A stretch of 64,000 nucleotides of DNA, taken from Pseudeuparius sepicola (Eukaryota > Arthropoda > Insecta > Coleoptera > Anthribidae). Of this stretch, positions 11,544 through 24,027 are shown piece by piece. How positions within the stretch are numbered: the first letter of the stretch is position 1; every line of letters starts with the position of its first letter. A program made the translations under genes and the position numbers. The DNA lies in the NCBI GenBank assembly GCA_963920635.1, contig OY987299.1, positions 132,491,373 through 132,555,372 on the forward strand. Direction: 5' to 3'. Below the pieces are notes generated by a model, which saw only the letters and a list, made by a program, of their open reading frames with translations, had not been told where the DNA came from and ran no database searches.

Positions 11544-12263
11544 TTAGACAAGAAAAGAGAGAGGACGCCTAACAGCGCTCGCGGCCGTGTTACCGACTGC
11601 CACATCGCACGACAGGCCAGTGGCGTAGCATGAAACGCGTTCTCAGCCAATATCACAAAAAAATGTTAGAAATTAAAAGGTAGACATTTTTTTTTTTAAA
11701 TATTGGTAGATAATTTCCCAAATGCCAAGTGCTGTAATATATATTTATTTGCGGCAATTTCGAATCAATCAAAATAAAATAAATAATGCACACCCATGGA
11801 AACCAGCCCATATTTTATGAAACTATTCGAATCAATTAAGAAATTTTCAATAAAAACGATGTTAAAAATAATTATATTGGTCCTATTTACAAACAAAACA
11901 ATGCACTTTTTCATACTAAAAGGTAGAAGGTATTTGAAGAAGTTATATTGAGAAAAAATAAAGTTTTAGGGCTTCTTTCAAAGGTAGCTTGTTACCTAAA
12001 TATTTACCTGTAAAACGAAATCCCGGGCTTTTGCTTTTCACTTCTGCTTTTGCAACCAAACGCTGAACAATTCACAACCGTAAGAGTATATTTTCCCCTT
12101 AATCACTGTTACTTTTAATTCACAAATTCACGAAATTAACTCGCAACGTACCTACTCGCTTTGTCTGCCACATATAAAATGGCCGCCGTTCAAAACGACG
12201 TAACACAATCTATACACGGCATGGTAGAGAAGCGCGGTGTCTTCTCTCTTTCCTTGTCTAAAG
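11544..12263. mobile_element. Non-autonomous TIR element, intact copy
   Basis: The ends TTAGACAAGAAAAGAGAGAGG and the complement of TCTCTCTTTCCTTGTCTAA bound about 720 bp. A second copy runs from about 46975 to 49411 but is interrupted at 47507-49360 by a THAP/Harbinger transposon. This copy provides the uninterrupted site CTATACACGGCATGG. No coding sequence. Confidence 0.75.
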
Positions 12264-12473
12264 TTCCTTTTTATAAATTACCATAGAGAATTTTATATAA
12301 CGTATTTTTTAATTGAAAATTTTGATGTACATGCCTGTATGTACGTGAATTCGTTCAATTTTATGTGCTAATTTCGAGGCTAATTTGTAATAAGATAAAA
12401 ATTTTCAGAACTGAGATTCTAACCAAAATAAAAGATAGATTTTCTTCAACCCAACTAGATATATTTACATATA

Positions 12474-13417
12474 GACCGTCAGACAGTGACAGATTTTCCT
12501 TACTGATTTTCTCATTTATGCCTTGGAGAGGGTTGAAAGGTAAATCGATGCTGAGTCGGAAAATAGTAATTTTAAGTTTGGCCCCCGGGGAAAACATATG
12601 GAAAATTCGATTTTTCAAAACAGAAAAAAGGTACTAATTCTTACTTGTGCCATGTTCAACGTATGATTTCTTATACTATTCCGACCTCGAAAACCCAAAG
12701 GCATAAGTGTAGCGTGTGGAAAAGGGGTTGAATTAAGGGTTTGGCAGATCACACAAAAAATGACTTGATTTACTGACTCCGTAAGTTATGCCGTTCGAAA
12801 TGGTGAAAGCTTATATCCTCAGTAGCCCAAAAATTGATTGGCAGAAGTGACGCGTGGGGAAAAATGCACTTTTGGGTCGGAAAATAAGTCGGAAATTTTT
12901 TTTTCGTCAACTGATTTCTGCACTTATGTCTATGAAACTATAGAATAGAAAGTTTTATTGCAATTCATTTTATGCCTGACAAAATCAGTTGACGAAAAAA
13001 AAATTTTCCGACTTATTTTCCGACCCAAAAGTGCATTTTTCCCCACGCGTCACTTCTGCCAATCAATTTTTGGGCTAGTGAAGATATAAGTTTTCACCAT
13101 TTCTGACGGAGTCAGTAAACCAAGTCATTCTTTGTGTGATCTGCCAAACCCTTTAATTCAACCCTTTTTCCACACGCTACACTTATGCCTTTGGGTTTTC
13201 GAGGTCGGAATAGTATAAGAAATCATACGGTGAACATGGCATAAGTGAGAATTAGTATCTTTTTTTCTGTTTTGAAAAATCGAATTTTCCATATGTTTTC
13301 CCCGGGGCCAAACTTAAAATTACTATTTTCCGACTCAGCATCGATTTACCTTTCAACCCTCTCCAAGGCATATAAATGAGAAAATCAGTAAGGAACATCT
13401 GTCACTGTCTGACGGTC
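12474..13417. mobile_element. 944-bp fold-back element with TA TSD
   Basis: A nearly perfect palindrome: arms 12474-12925 and about 12985-13417, short spacer around 12955. The ends GACCGTCAGACAGTGAC and GTCACTGTCTGACGGTC are flanked by TA on both sides. A degraded relative of the right end lies at 38622-38758. The TA duplication suggests a Tc1/mariner-type mobiliser. The open frames are mirror images in the two arms and not coding. Confidence 0.88.
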
Positions 13418-13429
13418 TAATACTTGTCA

Positions 13430-14250
13430 TTTATAAACAAAACAAGTGACAAATTAGCAACTAAATTTATAAATATTTACCTTCAAATCTTAAAAAACGA
13501 ATAGGTATTTTAAGTCCATTTTAACTCATTAAATAACAGTGGTAACCTTTAAATGGCAACAAATATATTGAATTTGTTTCTAAATCTAAGTATTTACAAA
13601 ATAACCAAAGCATAATATACAAAAATAGCAACAACAACGATATATGTATAATAATATAATTTGGCCACTATGGGGCCTACGCCATATCTTCGTTGAGACG
13701 GATATGTCCAGGTTTTGCTGTGTCCGCCCAACTTGGAATCTTGAACTATTAAACACTGACCAAATAGATTATATACTGTCCATGGAATCCTCTTGTGACC
13801 TTCAAATTTTCCACTTAACTCTTCGTAGGGCCTCTGCTGCGTCCGCCTAATTTGGTACCTACTTGAACAAATTTACTACTTCCCTTTCTCAATCCTTTCC
13901 TTCCCAAATTACTATTTCTATATTTCTCATACTTTTTGCAACGTTACAACACTCATTGCCATAAACCATCAACACCTTCAGTCTTATTTACAAAATGTTT
14001 TCAATGCTTTCCTTCACAAATCCGTCAAACATTATTTTATAAAACAAGACTAGTCATGGCCCTCTTGCACCGAATTATTTAAAATAAATCGAACACCCAG
14101 GGATGGACGAAGATCGGATATCTGGTAATAATCGTGTGAATTTAGAAATTAATACTTTAAATGATTGACCAAATTGTTGCTTGTCTAATGGAAATGACAA
14201 AATTTCCGACAAAATGCATATATTACGCAGAAATAATTTCTCTGGGTTAA
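13430..14250. other. Unassigned AT-rich sequence
   Basis: No gene or clear repeat was recognised. GGGCCTACGCC near 13673 and a similar GGGCCTCTGCTGCGTCCGCC near 13827 hint at an old direct duplication. Confidence 0.35.
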
Positions 14251-14252
14251 TA

Positions 14253-14609
14253 CAATGACGTCAGTACCTATAGACAGGTTTGTTTTGATAAACGCTTGAC
14301 GCCCAGAACTAATCACAATCTAAGCGCTCCATTAAGCTCTGGGCTCGGAGGCTGGCGTCGTTAGACCATCCCCCGAGTCTTCGGGTGAGGTTCCGATGCT
14401 TCCGGCGCCCCCAAACAAGAAAGAACATGCGATATCTAAGTGTGATTCTGGAGGAACTATTACCGGGAATCACCCGGTGTATAGTTGGTTGATGGTTGAC
14501 TTTCTTTGTTCGTAGCATGTTTTAGAGTAGTATGCATATAAAATCTTGGAGTCAAAATAAAGGGCATTTTAACAATTGGGCACCACGTCTATAGGTTTTG
14601 ACGTCAGTG
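14253..14609 (-). mobile_element. CRE-ended MITE, copy 2 (inverted, internally deleted)
   Basis: Same family as 9162-9597, in the opposite orientation. The ends CAATGACGTCAGTACCTATA and CTATAGGTTTTGACGTCAGTG are present. About 75 bp of the interior is missing relative to the other copies. The flanking octamers GGTTAATA and GATTGATA match at six of eight positions, consistent with an older 8-bp TSD. Confidence 0.85.
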
Positions 14610-14913
14610 GATTGATACAACAAAGCACAAAATAGGTACCTACATTGTAAGAAAGGATTCGTCACAATATAAACTAAAGAAATAAAGTAACGGAAATGAA
14701 ACTCTGTTCTAACGGGGTTTGACAGCGGCCACAAAATGCGTTGGTGTCTCAAAATGTTACCTAGGCACTCGAAGTGTGCGAAATCAACCTGTCACCCACT
14801 CGCACCTCCCGTTCTCTTTCCACCCTTCCTTCTGGCAAATTACCCGGAGGGAAATCCGCCACTTTCGGCCCCTTTTTGCATGCGCCCCACGAAGTGTCGT
14901 GGGGTAGTCCCCC

Positions 14914-16720
14914 CCAAGCAGCATTTTTAGTCGCCGTTACGTTCCGGCGACTTTTGTTTGCAACTTTAAAGTTGTGATTACTACTGATAGGAACATAATT
15001 ACTACGTTCCTATTACGTCCCTGCGACCAAAATGGGGAACATTTTGAGGGTGATAGATACGTAACGGCGACCACCTAGCAACTTACACCGCTACGACGAG
15101 CTTACGTTCCGGCAACGTGGTGGAGACGTAGCAGCGTGGTCACCGCTACTTTGTTGGATTTGTTTGCTTCTTTACATTCGCGTCCTCGCTTTGTCTTTGT
15201 CTAAATAATTAAAAAGTATTCTAGTCCAGCATCTTCCGTCATTTTTCAATAACCGTGGAAAATGGAAGTACCTAATATTTATTTTTAACTTATATCTATG
15301 AATAATGGTAGGTATAAGAAATGTATTAATTTGCTGATTTATTTCTCGTTGCTAGATTCAAGAAACTAAAACAATTGAAAATTTTCTGTCAAATATGACG
15401 TTGATAGATTGAAAAGTAACAACGCGCCCTCTCAAAATGCATGTTTTAACACTTTTTTATCGGGAGGATAAATTACGAAAATGTGAGAAATTACCTAAAA
15501 ATGCTGAAAAATGCTTTTTTAATGTTTCTATAACTTATACGAGTTCATTTTTGCTCGATTTTCTCTTTTTTGGGACAATTTTGAAGAAATAACTATTTCA
15601 GTACCAAAGGAAATTGACATTTAGTATTAATGGCGTCTACCATTTTATAAGAAAATATGGCGTAATTTTCAGTAATTACTTACAGTATTATTTACCTTAA
15701 AATGGGTGTTTGAAGGCTTTGCCACTTAACTGGTAGTAACGGCAACTAGACTTTTTTCACTTTAAGGTAATTCCTACCTTTAAGACGAAAATTAGTTTTA
15801 GATATTTTAAACTGTAAAGTCCTAATTACTACAAGACAACTTCAAAGTTCCAGAAGCCTCGTTTAAGTTCCGATTGCTACTACTAGGTTCCATTTGGAAC
15901 TTTAACCTATAATTTTTATATGCGTGAGTGTTGTTTTCAGTCGGTGTGTGTTTCGTGCTATAATTATTTGAAATGTTGATATTTAAAATTGTAGCCACTC
16001 AAGAGAAGCGTTTTGTAATTTTGTACTGAAGACAAGTGCTCGTGTTTCGATTCGTTTCATCCAACTGCTGCTTTAATTTTCTATAAAATGTGAATGTGTG
16101 TCTATAATTTTTCTTCTTTCTAATGGCTGACATTTTCATCACTTCCCAAAAACTACCGAATCCTTCAAACGATTGTAAGGAACTAAATGTAGTTTCCATT
16201 TTGGTCCCTATAGAAGTGACAGTTACTTTAAAGTATTTTTTTGTAGTAATTGGAACTTTCTAGTAATTTTAAAATGGAGTGAGAAGTAAAACTTACCATA
16301 CAGTAGTTTTCTCGAGTAGCGGGAAAGTTAATTTCACTTTAAATATGTCTATATAGTTCCATAACTTTGGAGGTATTTCAAAAGTCGCTAAGATGTAGAA
16401 GTTACTTTCACCGTTACCATAAAGTAATGAAAACTTTAAAGTGATAAACAAATAACACAACAAAATAATTGTGACCATTAGAGTTAACGTGACTTTAACG
16501 TAATTTTGCATAGTAACAATTCCGTTCCAGATACTTCAAAAACTACTTAGAAGTACTGAAACCATAAAGTTCCAACTTGTAGTAATAATTACTACGTAAT
16601 TAATCATACTTTCTTAATGTAAGTAATAAAAACTAATAAGTCGATTTTTAAGTAATAATTACGTTATAACTACTTATTCAAAGTTCCCATCTCAGTTACC
16701 GCAACTTTAATTCTGCTTGG
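14914..16720. mobile_element. 1.8-kb element with iterated subterminal motifs
   Basis: The ends CCAAGCAGCATTTTTAG and the complement of CTTTAATTCTGCTTGG form short TIRs. Inside, ACTTTAAAGT occurs at 14963, 16225 and 16433 with many one-off versions. AGTAATTAC/GTAGTAATT words recur near 14995, 15670, 15823, 16243, 16580 and 16651. Such clustered short repeats are typical of transposase-binding subterminal regions. No transposase frame was seen. The GC-rich flanks match one continuous repeat at 10900-11085. An element starting CCCAAGTAACATTTTCG at 27261 appears related. Confidence 0.6.
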
Positions 16721-17671
16721 CCTGCCCGAAATCAGGTGGACCGCCCTTTTGGCGCCAATACCGATAGTCTCCGATACGGAGGGAGACGGACGGGTTAGGG
16801 TGCTCATTTTCAACCTGTGAGCGCCACTGAAGTTCGTTGAGGGCGTTTGAGGGATTTTTTTTTACAAATTTGGGTTTGGAATTTGGGCGGAGCTTGTCAT
16901 ACCGTCCGGCAACCTACGCAATTTGTTATAGTTTTGCGGAAAACATACAAACGTGAACGTCGGATTATTAGAAAAAAATCTGCTACCATGGAAGCATCAA
17001 ATTTCGGCAAATTATCGGATTGCCCTTTCACGTAACCCTTGTCTATGATAACTTCCACTGCACAACTAAAAACACGATAACTAACATTCATAGGCAAGCT
17101 GGAGACATTTCAATAGAAACGAACTATTGCAAACTGGCACCGGCAACATTGCAATGCCGTTTCTCTTGACAGGCACAAAGGTTGCCACGTTTGCCGTTCT
17201 AGACAACGGAATGACGAAACTGTAGATTTCCGCCTGAACAAAATTGCGCACCAATCATAAATAAAAGCAGTTGTTTCATTTATTACGTGTGATGCTGGTG
17301 CATCTAATCTAAACTGAGTACAAATTTAGAGCCATTAAAAATATTGTGAGGTACCCTATAAATAATGTTTTCAGACGAAAAAAAAATCGTAATCCTCAGA
17401 GCAGTAGTAAATAACCGGAAATGATTTAACTAAACTTACCTTTCGACGTTTAGTATTCCGTAATTCCTTAGAGACAGAAAGTTGTGATTTGTTGTGTTGG
17501 TTTGCTATGCAAAAAAAATTAAAATATCAAGAAAAATCTCATGGTCACTTTGTGTTTGGTGCAATATGTAAAAGAGAAGTTGACAAAAAAATTCATGGCC
17601 ATTTTTGGAAGTGAATAACTTTTTTATGAGTAGAGAGAGAAACTTTGGTTTTTTAAGATGTCTCAAATGTA

Positions 17672-18064
17672 CAGGGTGTTCGAAAAATAGACGGAGACAT
17701 TTTAGAGGGTGATTCCTTGTTAAAAAATATGAAAAAAGTTTCTATAAACATGGGTCCGGAAATGCAGAGTTTTCAAGATACAGAATGTTAAATTTAAAAA
17801 GAGTTTTTATTAATGTCTTAAAAAATATCGATTCTGTTGAAATTTTTGAAATTCTACACACTACAACATTTGTTGTAGTGTACTTTATGTTATGGTATTG
17901 GAAAAGTTGCAATAACCCTCTTTCCTAAAAAAATTTTTAAATTTAACATCCTGTATCTTGAATACTCATTTCCTGCATTTCCGAACCCATATTTATAGAA
18001 ACTTTTTTTCATATTTTTTAACAAGGAATCACCCTCGAAAATATCTCCGTCTATTTTTCCCCTG
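17672..18064. mobile_element. Mariner-like palindromic MITE with doubled ends
   Basis: A 393-bp element starting CAGGGTGTTCG, with the complementary right end (CCCCTG at 18064) flanked by TA on both sides. Arms of about 140 bp are near-complementary. A second, internal end-like motif (ACAGAATGTTAAATTTA) begins 109 bp in at 17780 and is mirrored by TAAATTTAACATCCTGTAT on the right. The same spacing recurs in the element at 42185. It belongs to the IS630-Tc1-mariner type by TSD and terminal form. No transposase. Confidence 0.85.
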
Positions 18065-18189
18065 TATGCAAATGCGCATGTCCACTGGGCCTATTTATTA
18101 CTATTTTTTACTATTTTTTTATTTTAAATTCGTCAAAGATTTTCCGCGTATCCTATGTATAAAAAACATCGTCCAGCACTCTACCTATA

Positions 18190-18844
18190 CAGTGTGTCCC
18201 AATTTGATACTGGACACCTCAGAACTATATGAAGAACAAGGAAAACGAATTGTCTCTATTTTTTTATTGGTAGTCCCAAGGGAAAGTATCTCATAGGCGG
18301 TGGTATTTGGATGGAGCAATTATTTCATGGCCTGCTATGATTTTTTAAAATAGCTAATTTTCAAGAAACCCTATTAGGGATTTTTTTACGACAAAATGTT
18401 ATTAAGAAAACTTGTTCAGAATGAAAAACTGAGTACAATTACAAAATTTCAAAAGTCTAGGCCTACTTTGATTTTTAGCTTTTTCGCCACTTTCTCCCAC
18501 TTTTTTTTTTTATAAATGTGTCCTTTCTGGAGCTTTCACGTCAAAATATTATTAAGGAAACTTGATCATCGTGAAAAAATAAAATTTTGACGTGAAATCT
18601 CCAGAAAGGACACTTTTCTAAGAAGAAAGTGGGAGATAAATCTAAAAATCAAAGTAGGCCTAGCCTTTTGAAATTATGCGAATCTACTCAATTCTTCATT
18701 ATGAAAAAATCCCTAATGGGGTTTCTTGAAAATTTGCTACTTTAAAAAATCATAGCAGGCCATGAAATAATTACCCCATCCAAATACCACCGCCTATGAG
18801 ATACTCTCCCTTGGTACTACCAATAAAAAAATAGAGACAATTCG
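18190..18844. mobile_element. Mariner-like fold-back, right end truncated
   Basis: Starts CAGTGTGTCCCAATTTG after TA at 18188. The left arm (to about 18430) is mirrored by about 18670-18844, but the mirror stops at GACAATTCG, leaving out the outer ~50 bp including the terminus. The next element (18845) begins exactly there. A lone terminus of the same family lies at 55182-55213. Confidence 0.8.
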
Positions 18845-20240
18845 ACCAAATATTCAAAACCCGGCCACAAAAGGCCCATTTAACTTTTCGTACACATTGC
18901 GAAATTGTTACCTATATACCAGCGCAATCTTTCAGTATAAATATTTTAGTAGGTTTGAATATCAAGAGATTTGCTGTGGAGGCTGCACAACAGGCAGCAA
19001 TTTGGTTTGTCTGTTCGAAGACGCCGTGTGTTATCTTACTTGACCTAGGTAGAGCGATCGTCAAAGTCAAGCAACGCCGTTGGTTCATGGACGGGTGATC
19101 CCTTATGATTATTTTCTTGCCTAATAAAACATTTGTTCCGATTTCAAAAAAAATATAATATGTAAGTACCTCGGCACTGAAGTTCTTTTATGACTCATGT
19201 GGTTTATTTGCCTCGGCCAGAGGCCTCAGCAACTAAACTCCACATGAGTCATAAAAAGTTGAACTTCAGTGCCTTGGTACATAAATAACTATTATTGCTA
19301 ACGGTAACAGATATTGTTATGAATGAGAGGAAGACTTATCGGTCGGGTTGTGAACATCCGATTTCCGAGCTTTTGAGAAGCTTTAAAATTGTTTTTATTG
19401 TTCGGCGGAAAGGCCCGTCCTCGCTCTAGCATTATCCCGCAAATTTGCTATTCCGCGGCAAGCAAATCACTCCCTCCTAACCCAAAGGCAACCCCCACAT
19501 ACCAAGCAGGCCGCGGGGCCCGTTTGCGATTCAAATCGGCCCGGCGGCAGGGCCGTAATGGGCCGATTTGAATGTGGGCTCCGCGCGACTGCGCCAATTG
19601 ATTCCCGAACGGGGGGTGGGGGGGGGGCGGTGTTCCACGGTTTTAATTGGATCCGCCGAACGCCGGGAACTTTGCTGGGGGCTTCGTGCCCCGACAAAAG
19701 CGGGACGGGCCCGGAATTTCGAATAAGGAGGTTTAATTGTGGGTTACAATGGATTGTTTTGCATTTTTAATGCCGTTCGGTTCCTCTAAGGGGTCATTCT
19801 GTACTGCAAAATACTGGTATTTTGTAAATGATTCGCAGTCGCAGAGTAAATGTTACTTTTTTCCGTTTTTTTATTGAGCGAGTCGAAATGCAAAGAAAAA
19901 TAATAGTTATTTATGTACCAAAGCATTGAAGTTCAACTTTTTATGGCTCATGTGGAATTTAGTTGCCGAGGCCACTAGCGAGGTACATATTATATTTTTT
20001 TTCGAAATCGGAAAAAATGTTTAATTAGGCAAAAAACTAATTATAAGGGATCACCCGTCCATGAACCGACTGTGCGCGGCGTTGCTTGACTTTGACGATC
20101 GCTCTACCTAGGTCAAGTATGACGAGGCACGGCGCCTCCCAACAGAAACTCAAAGCTTCTGCTTGTTATGCAGCCTCCAATTTCGCAATGTGTATGAAAA
20201 TTTAAATGAGCCTTTATTGGCCGGGTTTTGAATATTTGGT
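18845..20240. mobile_element. 1.4-kb fold-back with GC-rich insert
   Basis: The ends ACCAAATATTCAAAACCCGG and its complement bound long arms (about 18845-19305 and 19890-20240). The left arm has about 85 bp extra near 18910-18990. The arms include a CCTAGGTAGAGCGATCGTC segment and a smaller palindrome (GGCACTGAAGTTC...GAACTTCAGTGCC) seen again at 45514-45630 and 48965-49068. The centre (about 19310-19890) is unrelated GC-rich DNA. No clear TSD. Non-autonomous. Confidence 0.8.
19310..19890. other. GC-rich core carried inside a fold-back
   Basis: CpG-rich DNA with a long G-run at 19610-19627 sits between the two arms of the 18845-20240 element. Open frames exist on both strands (for example 19389-19571 and 19467-19697) but show no domain. 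It may be captured host DNA or a later insertion. Confidence 0.45.
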
Positions 20241-20339
20241 CACTTTCATATCCTACATACATCATAACTTACTGTCACCGACTCCAAAGATAACTCAATT
20301 TAGAAAGAGAAAAATATTTCTAAAATTTTAGTTGAAATG

Positions 20340-20800
20340 TGCATACGGGCAAATTTGTGAAGTCGGTGTTATTTTTTGTTATTATTTTTTTTTATTTTAG
20401 TGGAGTGTGTATGCGGGCAAATTTTTGAAGTCGGTTTTAATTGTTTTGTTAAAAAATTTTTATTTCTTATTTTTTAGCGAATTATTAAGAATGATCGAAA
20501 TCGGTCCAATATTAAATTACATCCCCTATTTGTCCACCCCTAGAATTGAAATTTTTCTCTTCAAATTTAAATGTGACCACCCCTAAGGTAACCCCTTTCT
20601 AATAAAATAAGAATCATCCAAATCGGTCCAATATGAACTTTCATTCCCTTATTTATATATATATCCTTAGGGGTGGAATTATTTCTCTAAATTTAATTAT
20701 TTCTTTAAATTTAATTTCAAATAAAAAAAGAATTGTCCAAACATAAAAAACATACAACCGAATTGATAACCTCCTCCTTTTTTGAAGTCGGTTAAAAAGG
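20340..20800 (+). mobile_element. Probable retroelement 3' tail
   Basis: Two tandem units with GCATACGGGCAAATTTGTG and GTATGCGGGCAAATTTTTG, each followed by GAAGTCGGT, start the segment. It continues with repeated AATCGGTCCAATAT words and ends CCTCCTCCTTTTTTGAAG then TCGGTTAAAAAGG. This tail type is familiar from dispersed insect repeats often tied to non-LTR retrotransposons. The link is from memory of the motif and not demonstrated here. A related fragment lies inverted at 11452-11530. Confidence 0.35.
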
Positions 20801-21328
20801 GGCCACTTTTAGAAATGTATTACTCAAAAACCAAATAAGATTTTGGGCTATAACTTGGACTGGAGATTGAGAAGATTTACTTATGCAAATCCTAAGTTTA
20901 CTCGCTAATTGTAAATGGAACATCCTATATTTTATATTACATGTTTGGAAAGCACTTAAAGGGTAGATACTTTTTGGTATAGGGTATTATGGGTCTAACT
21001 TTAGGTGAGGGAGTTAATTCCATTTTATTCTAAGAAAGGGCTTTAAAAGAGCCGATTACATGATTAGGGTGTCAAAATGTCAATTTTAAAGCTGTAAAAA
21101 AATAAAAAGACACATTTTCGAAATGTAGTACATACTCATGTTTCTGTACAAGTTTTGTCTATACTTTTTTCTAGCATTAACAATGTAGAAGATATAGACC
21201 ACCGCGGCCTACGTAACTCACCCTGTATATTATGCTTCTTATTTTTCTGCCATACCTATTACCTACTCCTATTTTAATTTTTAACATTGTACAAGAACTA
21301 ACGATGTACACTAATGCTTCATTTACCA

Positions 21329-22110
21329 AACTAGTTGAGATATTTAAGTCATATTTGGGACATGTTATAGCGGCATGGGTTAGCATAAAACCTGTTATTT
21401 CCCAATAAACTTACCCATTATAATAATAATAATTCTCACCCTCACAATACTCCAAACTAGGAGTACCCCAGAAGCAACCACATGCTTGTGCGGGGGAGGG
21501 GGGCAATTACTATTATTTTGTCTTCGTTGCCATTTGCGGCTAGGGTCTACTTTTTTCCCGATAGAACTAGGATAGCATTCGCTCAAGTACTACGGAAAAC
21601 CCTAGAAAACCGTAGTAATCCCAGTGAGTGTAGGACAATTAGTAAATCACACGGATAAAGCTATTTATAAATGTTTTAGACCCTGTATCTTCAAAAGTAT
21701 AGCCTTAAATATGTAAGTTTATTGGAAAAAGTTACTTAATTTAAAGTAGCAAACACATTATTTCTACTTTATGTGTTACTTATGGAGCAAATTTTTTAAA
21801 TAATTTTTCATAAATACCCGGAAATAATACAAAAAATCAAATTTGCCTTGAAACCATGACACACACGAAAATATACCAAGAGGACATTTTTATTTAAAAT
21901 AAAGTTTACATGATAAATTGAATACATTTTATTGCTATAAAAGGTGGTTCTTTTTTTCTTCTAAAAACAATTATACTAATTACCCGCTTCTACGCCACTG
22001 GTTGTTCAAGGTGTTTGATATTAACAGGTTTTACGCTAACCCATGCCGTTATAACGTGTACCAAATATGACTTAAATATCTCAACTAGTTTGGTAAATAT
22101 TCAATAAAGT
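21329..22110. mobile_element. Palindromic element interrupted by a repeat
   Basis: Arm 21329-21395 (containing ACTAGTTGAGATATTTAAGTC) is reverse complementary to about 22027-22110. Between them lie the copies of the 581 and 2953 repeats and an end-like CGCCACTGG at 21994. CACCCTGTA-type mariner-like right ends lie at 21222 and 22247. This is a nested structure with only partly resolved boundaries. Confidence 0.55.
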
Positions 22111-22399
22111 CCATATATTTCTTACAACTTTAGCGCCCTGTAACTTTTTTATAAGACCCTAAAATGATATAGTTTATAGAAGAAAGTGCGGTTATTTTTT
22201 GGTTTTCTATCGCCTGTTGAAGTGTTGCAGAATAAAACTGAATCACCCTGTATAATATGTTGACTAACGTAACATTTTAAAAAGTCGCAACTGCAGACGG
22301 ACAAAAATCTGCCACGAATCAAAATTCCTTTTCGAAAGGCTTTGGAGGCGGACATGGCGCGCAAGCCAATCAAAAAAAAAACTACAAAAATCTAACGGC

Positions 22400-22770
22400 A
22401 ACTTACGAAAATCACGAGCATTCCACCACCACCCCCCCGCCCCCACCAGGTCCCGCCGCCGGCCGGTTCGGCACGCGCCTCGCCAGCCTCCCCTTCTGCG
22501 AACTCTTCCGAGGGGGGAGGACCGGCGGGCGGCCATCTTGGGGGATGTTGCGCCGCGGGGTCGACGACCCCCCGGCCTTCTAGCGACGCCGCCTTGTGTT
22601 CTTGGACGCGGCGGGCATAGGCCTGCCCCCACCCCGCCCCCTCGCGGCCTCCTTGATCGATAGCGGCCGCGTCGGTTGCAATAGTGGAAAAGTTCCAACC
22701 CCCGCGGCAGGTTTCAGTCTGGAAATTTTCGTCGGATTTGCGTCGATCTCGAGTCGGCACGAGGCGAAAT
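22400..22770. other. CpG-rich island
   Basis: About 370 bp of very GC- and CpG-rich sequence between AT-rich flanks. The minus strand is open in two frames (about 144 and 122 codons), dominated by R, G, P and A, as expected by chance in such composition. It could be an unmethylated promoter-type island. No TATA box, exon or domain was identified. Confidence 0.4.
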
Positions 22771-22796
22771 CTAATTAGTGTCTGAATCCTACGGGG

Positions 22797-23060
22797 TGGT
22801 CCAACTTTTGCGCATAATTTCAGGAATCTATAGAAAACGTCAAAATAAGTAGATTATTTTCACTAGTACTCGCCCTAGTGCTTGAATTATTGCCGGAAAT
22901 TTTTCGAGTACACGAATTTTCTTAAAAATTTCGTGTTTCTTAAAAAATTCGTGTTAGAGAAAATTTTCCGGATATTAATTCAAGAACGTGGGGGATTCGG
23001 TAAGAAAATTCCATCGGGTATCTAATTGTTACAATGTCACATTATAATAATAGCATTTGT
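22797..23060. repeat. Dispersed repeat (partner at 40508-40742)
   Basis: TTTTCACTAGTACTCGCCC followed by GCTTGAATTATTGCCGG and, later, CAAGAACGTGGGGGATTCGG are shared with 40508-40742 in the same order. Each copy has its own small indels. It ends at TTTGTCAAAA, where a composite palindromic repeat starts. Confidence 0.8.
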
Positions 23061-23061
23061 C

Positions 23062-23685
23062 AAAAAATTTTATTATACTTCTTTGAAAACACCTTATTTT
23101 CATCTGTTTTAGCAATAATGAAAGATGGGGTTTTTCGGGCTAGTGCACGGAAACAGCGCATGGAAAAACTTTCCGTGCGCTCAATAAAAATACCGAATAT
23201 AATATGGCTTTAAAATAGAAATATACAGCAAAGTAAACTAAATTTAAGAAACTATATATGTTCTTTGATATTTAGCATGTACCTATTTTGTATTTTAATT
23301 CGTAAGTGTTTCAATATTTAGATACATTTCTGTAATATTTTTGACGTTTTATTCACCTTATCTGACAATAACTAATTTACAACAAAGTACCTTTGAAATA
23401 ATTTGAGAGTAACCATGGAAACGCATCATACATACCAAACACTATATTGTCTGCATTGTTTATTTTTTGCCAATTAAACTTATTATAATATGCCGATAAA
23501 ATGTTTTAAGTTTCCGCTTTCAAAGAAGTATAATAAAAAATATCGTTCATTACACGTCCAGAAATAGATTTTTCCGTGCTTGCATGATTTCCCGTGTGAG
23601 GCGCAGCCGAACACGGGAATTTGTCACGCGCGCACGGAAAAATCTTTATTTCCAGACTCGTAATTAAATATACTATTTCTTAGAA
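23062..23685 (-). mobile_element. Composite palindromic repeat, copy B (inverted)
   Basis: Full-length inverted copy of the element at 7835-8443, with both the 470-bp module and the 118-bp hairpin module. It directly follows the 22797-23060 repeat, suggesting insertion at that point. Confidence 0.85.
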
Positions 23686-24027
23686 GAATTGATTGGAAAA
23701 TTTAGTGAAGGCAAAAAATATTACTTTTCCAGTGGTGTACAATTTTTTTTATTAAAAATTTAGAACATACAAAAAGATTTTTTGCTGCAAAGGGTTTTTG
23801 CCTAGAGATTTATTTTTTAAATAGCTTCCATATGGCAGGTGTGAACTGAAGCTTCTTCTTATTTTTTGCATATAAGCTGAATTAACAGGCTTTTTTGTAT
23901 ATGGAAGCTTATTGGAATTCAAAAACAAAATTTTAAGAATATAAGTAGCGAAAGCTTACCTATCCATATTCGCCAATCATCAAAATAAAATACAACATAC
24001 CTAAACAAAACACCGCTACGCGTGACT

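Noticed and set aside
22264..22760. Long open frames (144 and 122 codons) on the minus strand
   Set aside because: They lie in a CpG-rich island where stop codons are scarce. The peptides are Arg/Gly/Pro-rich and several frames are open at once. No domain or splice context.
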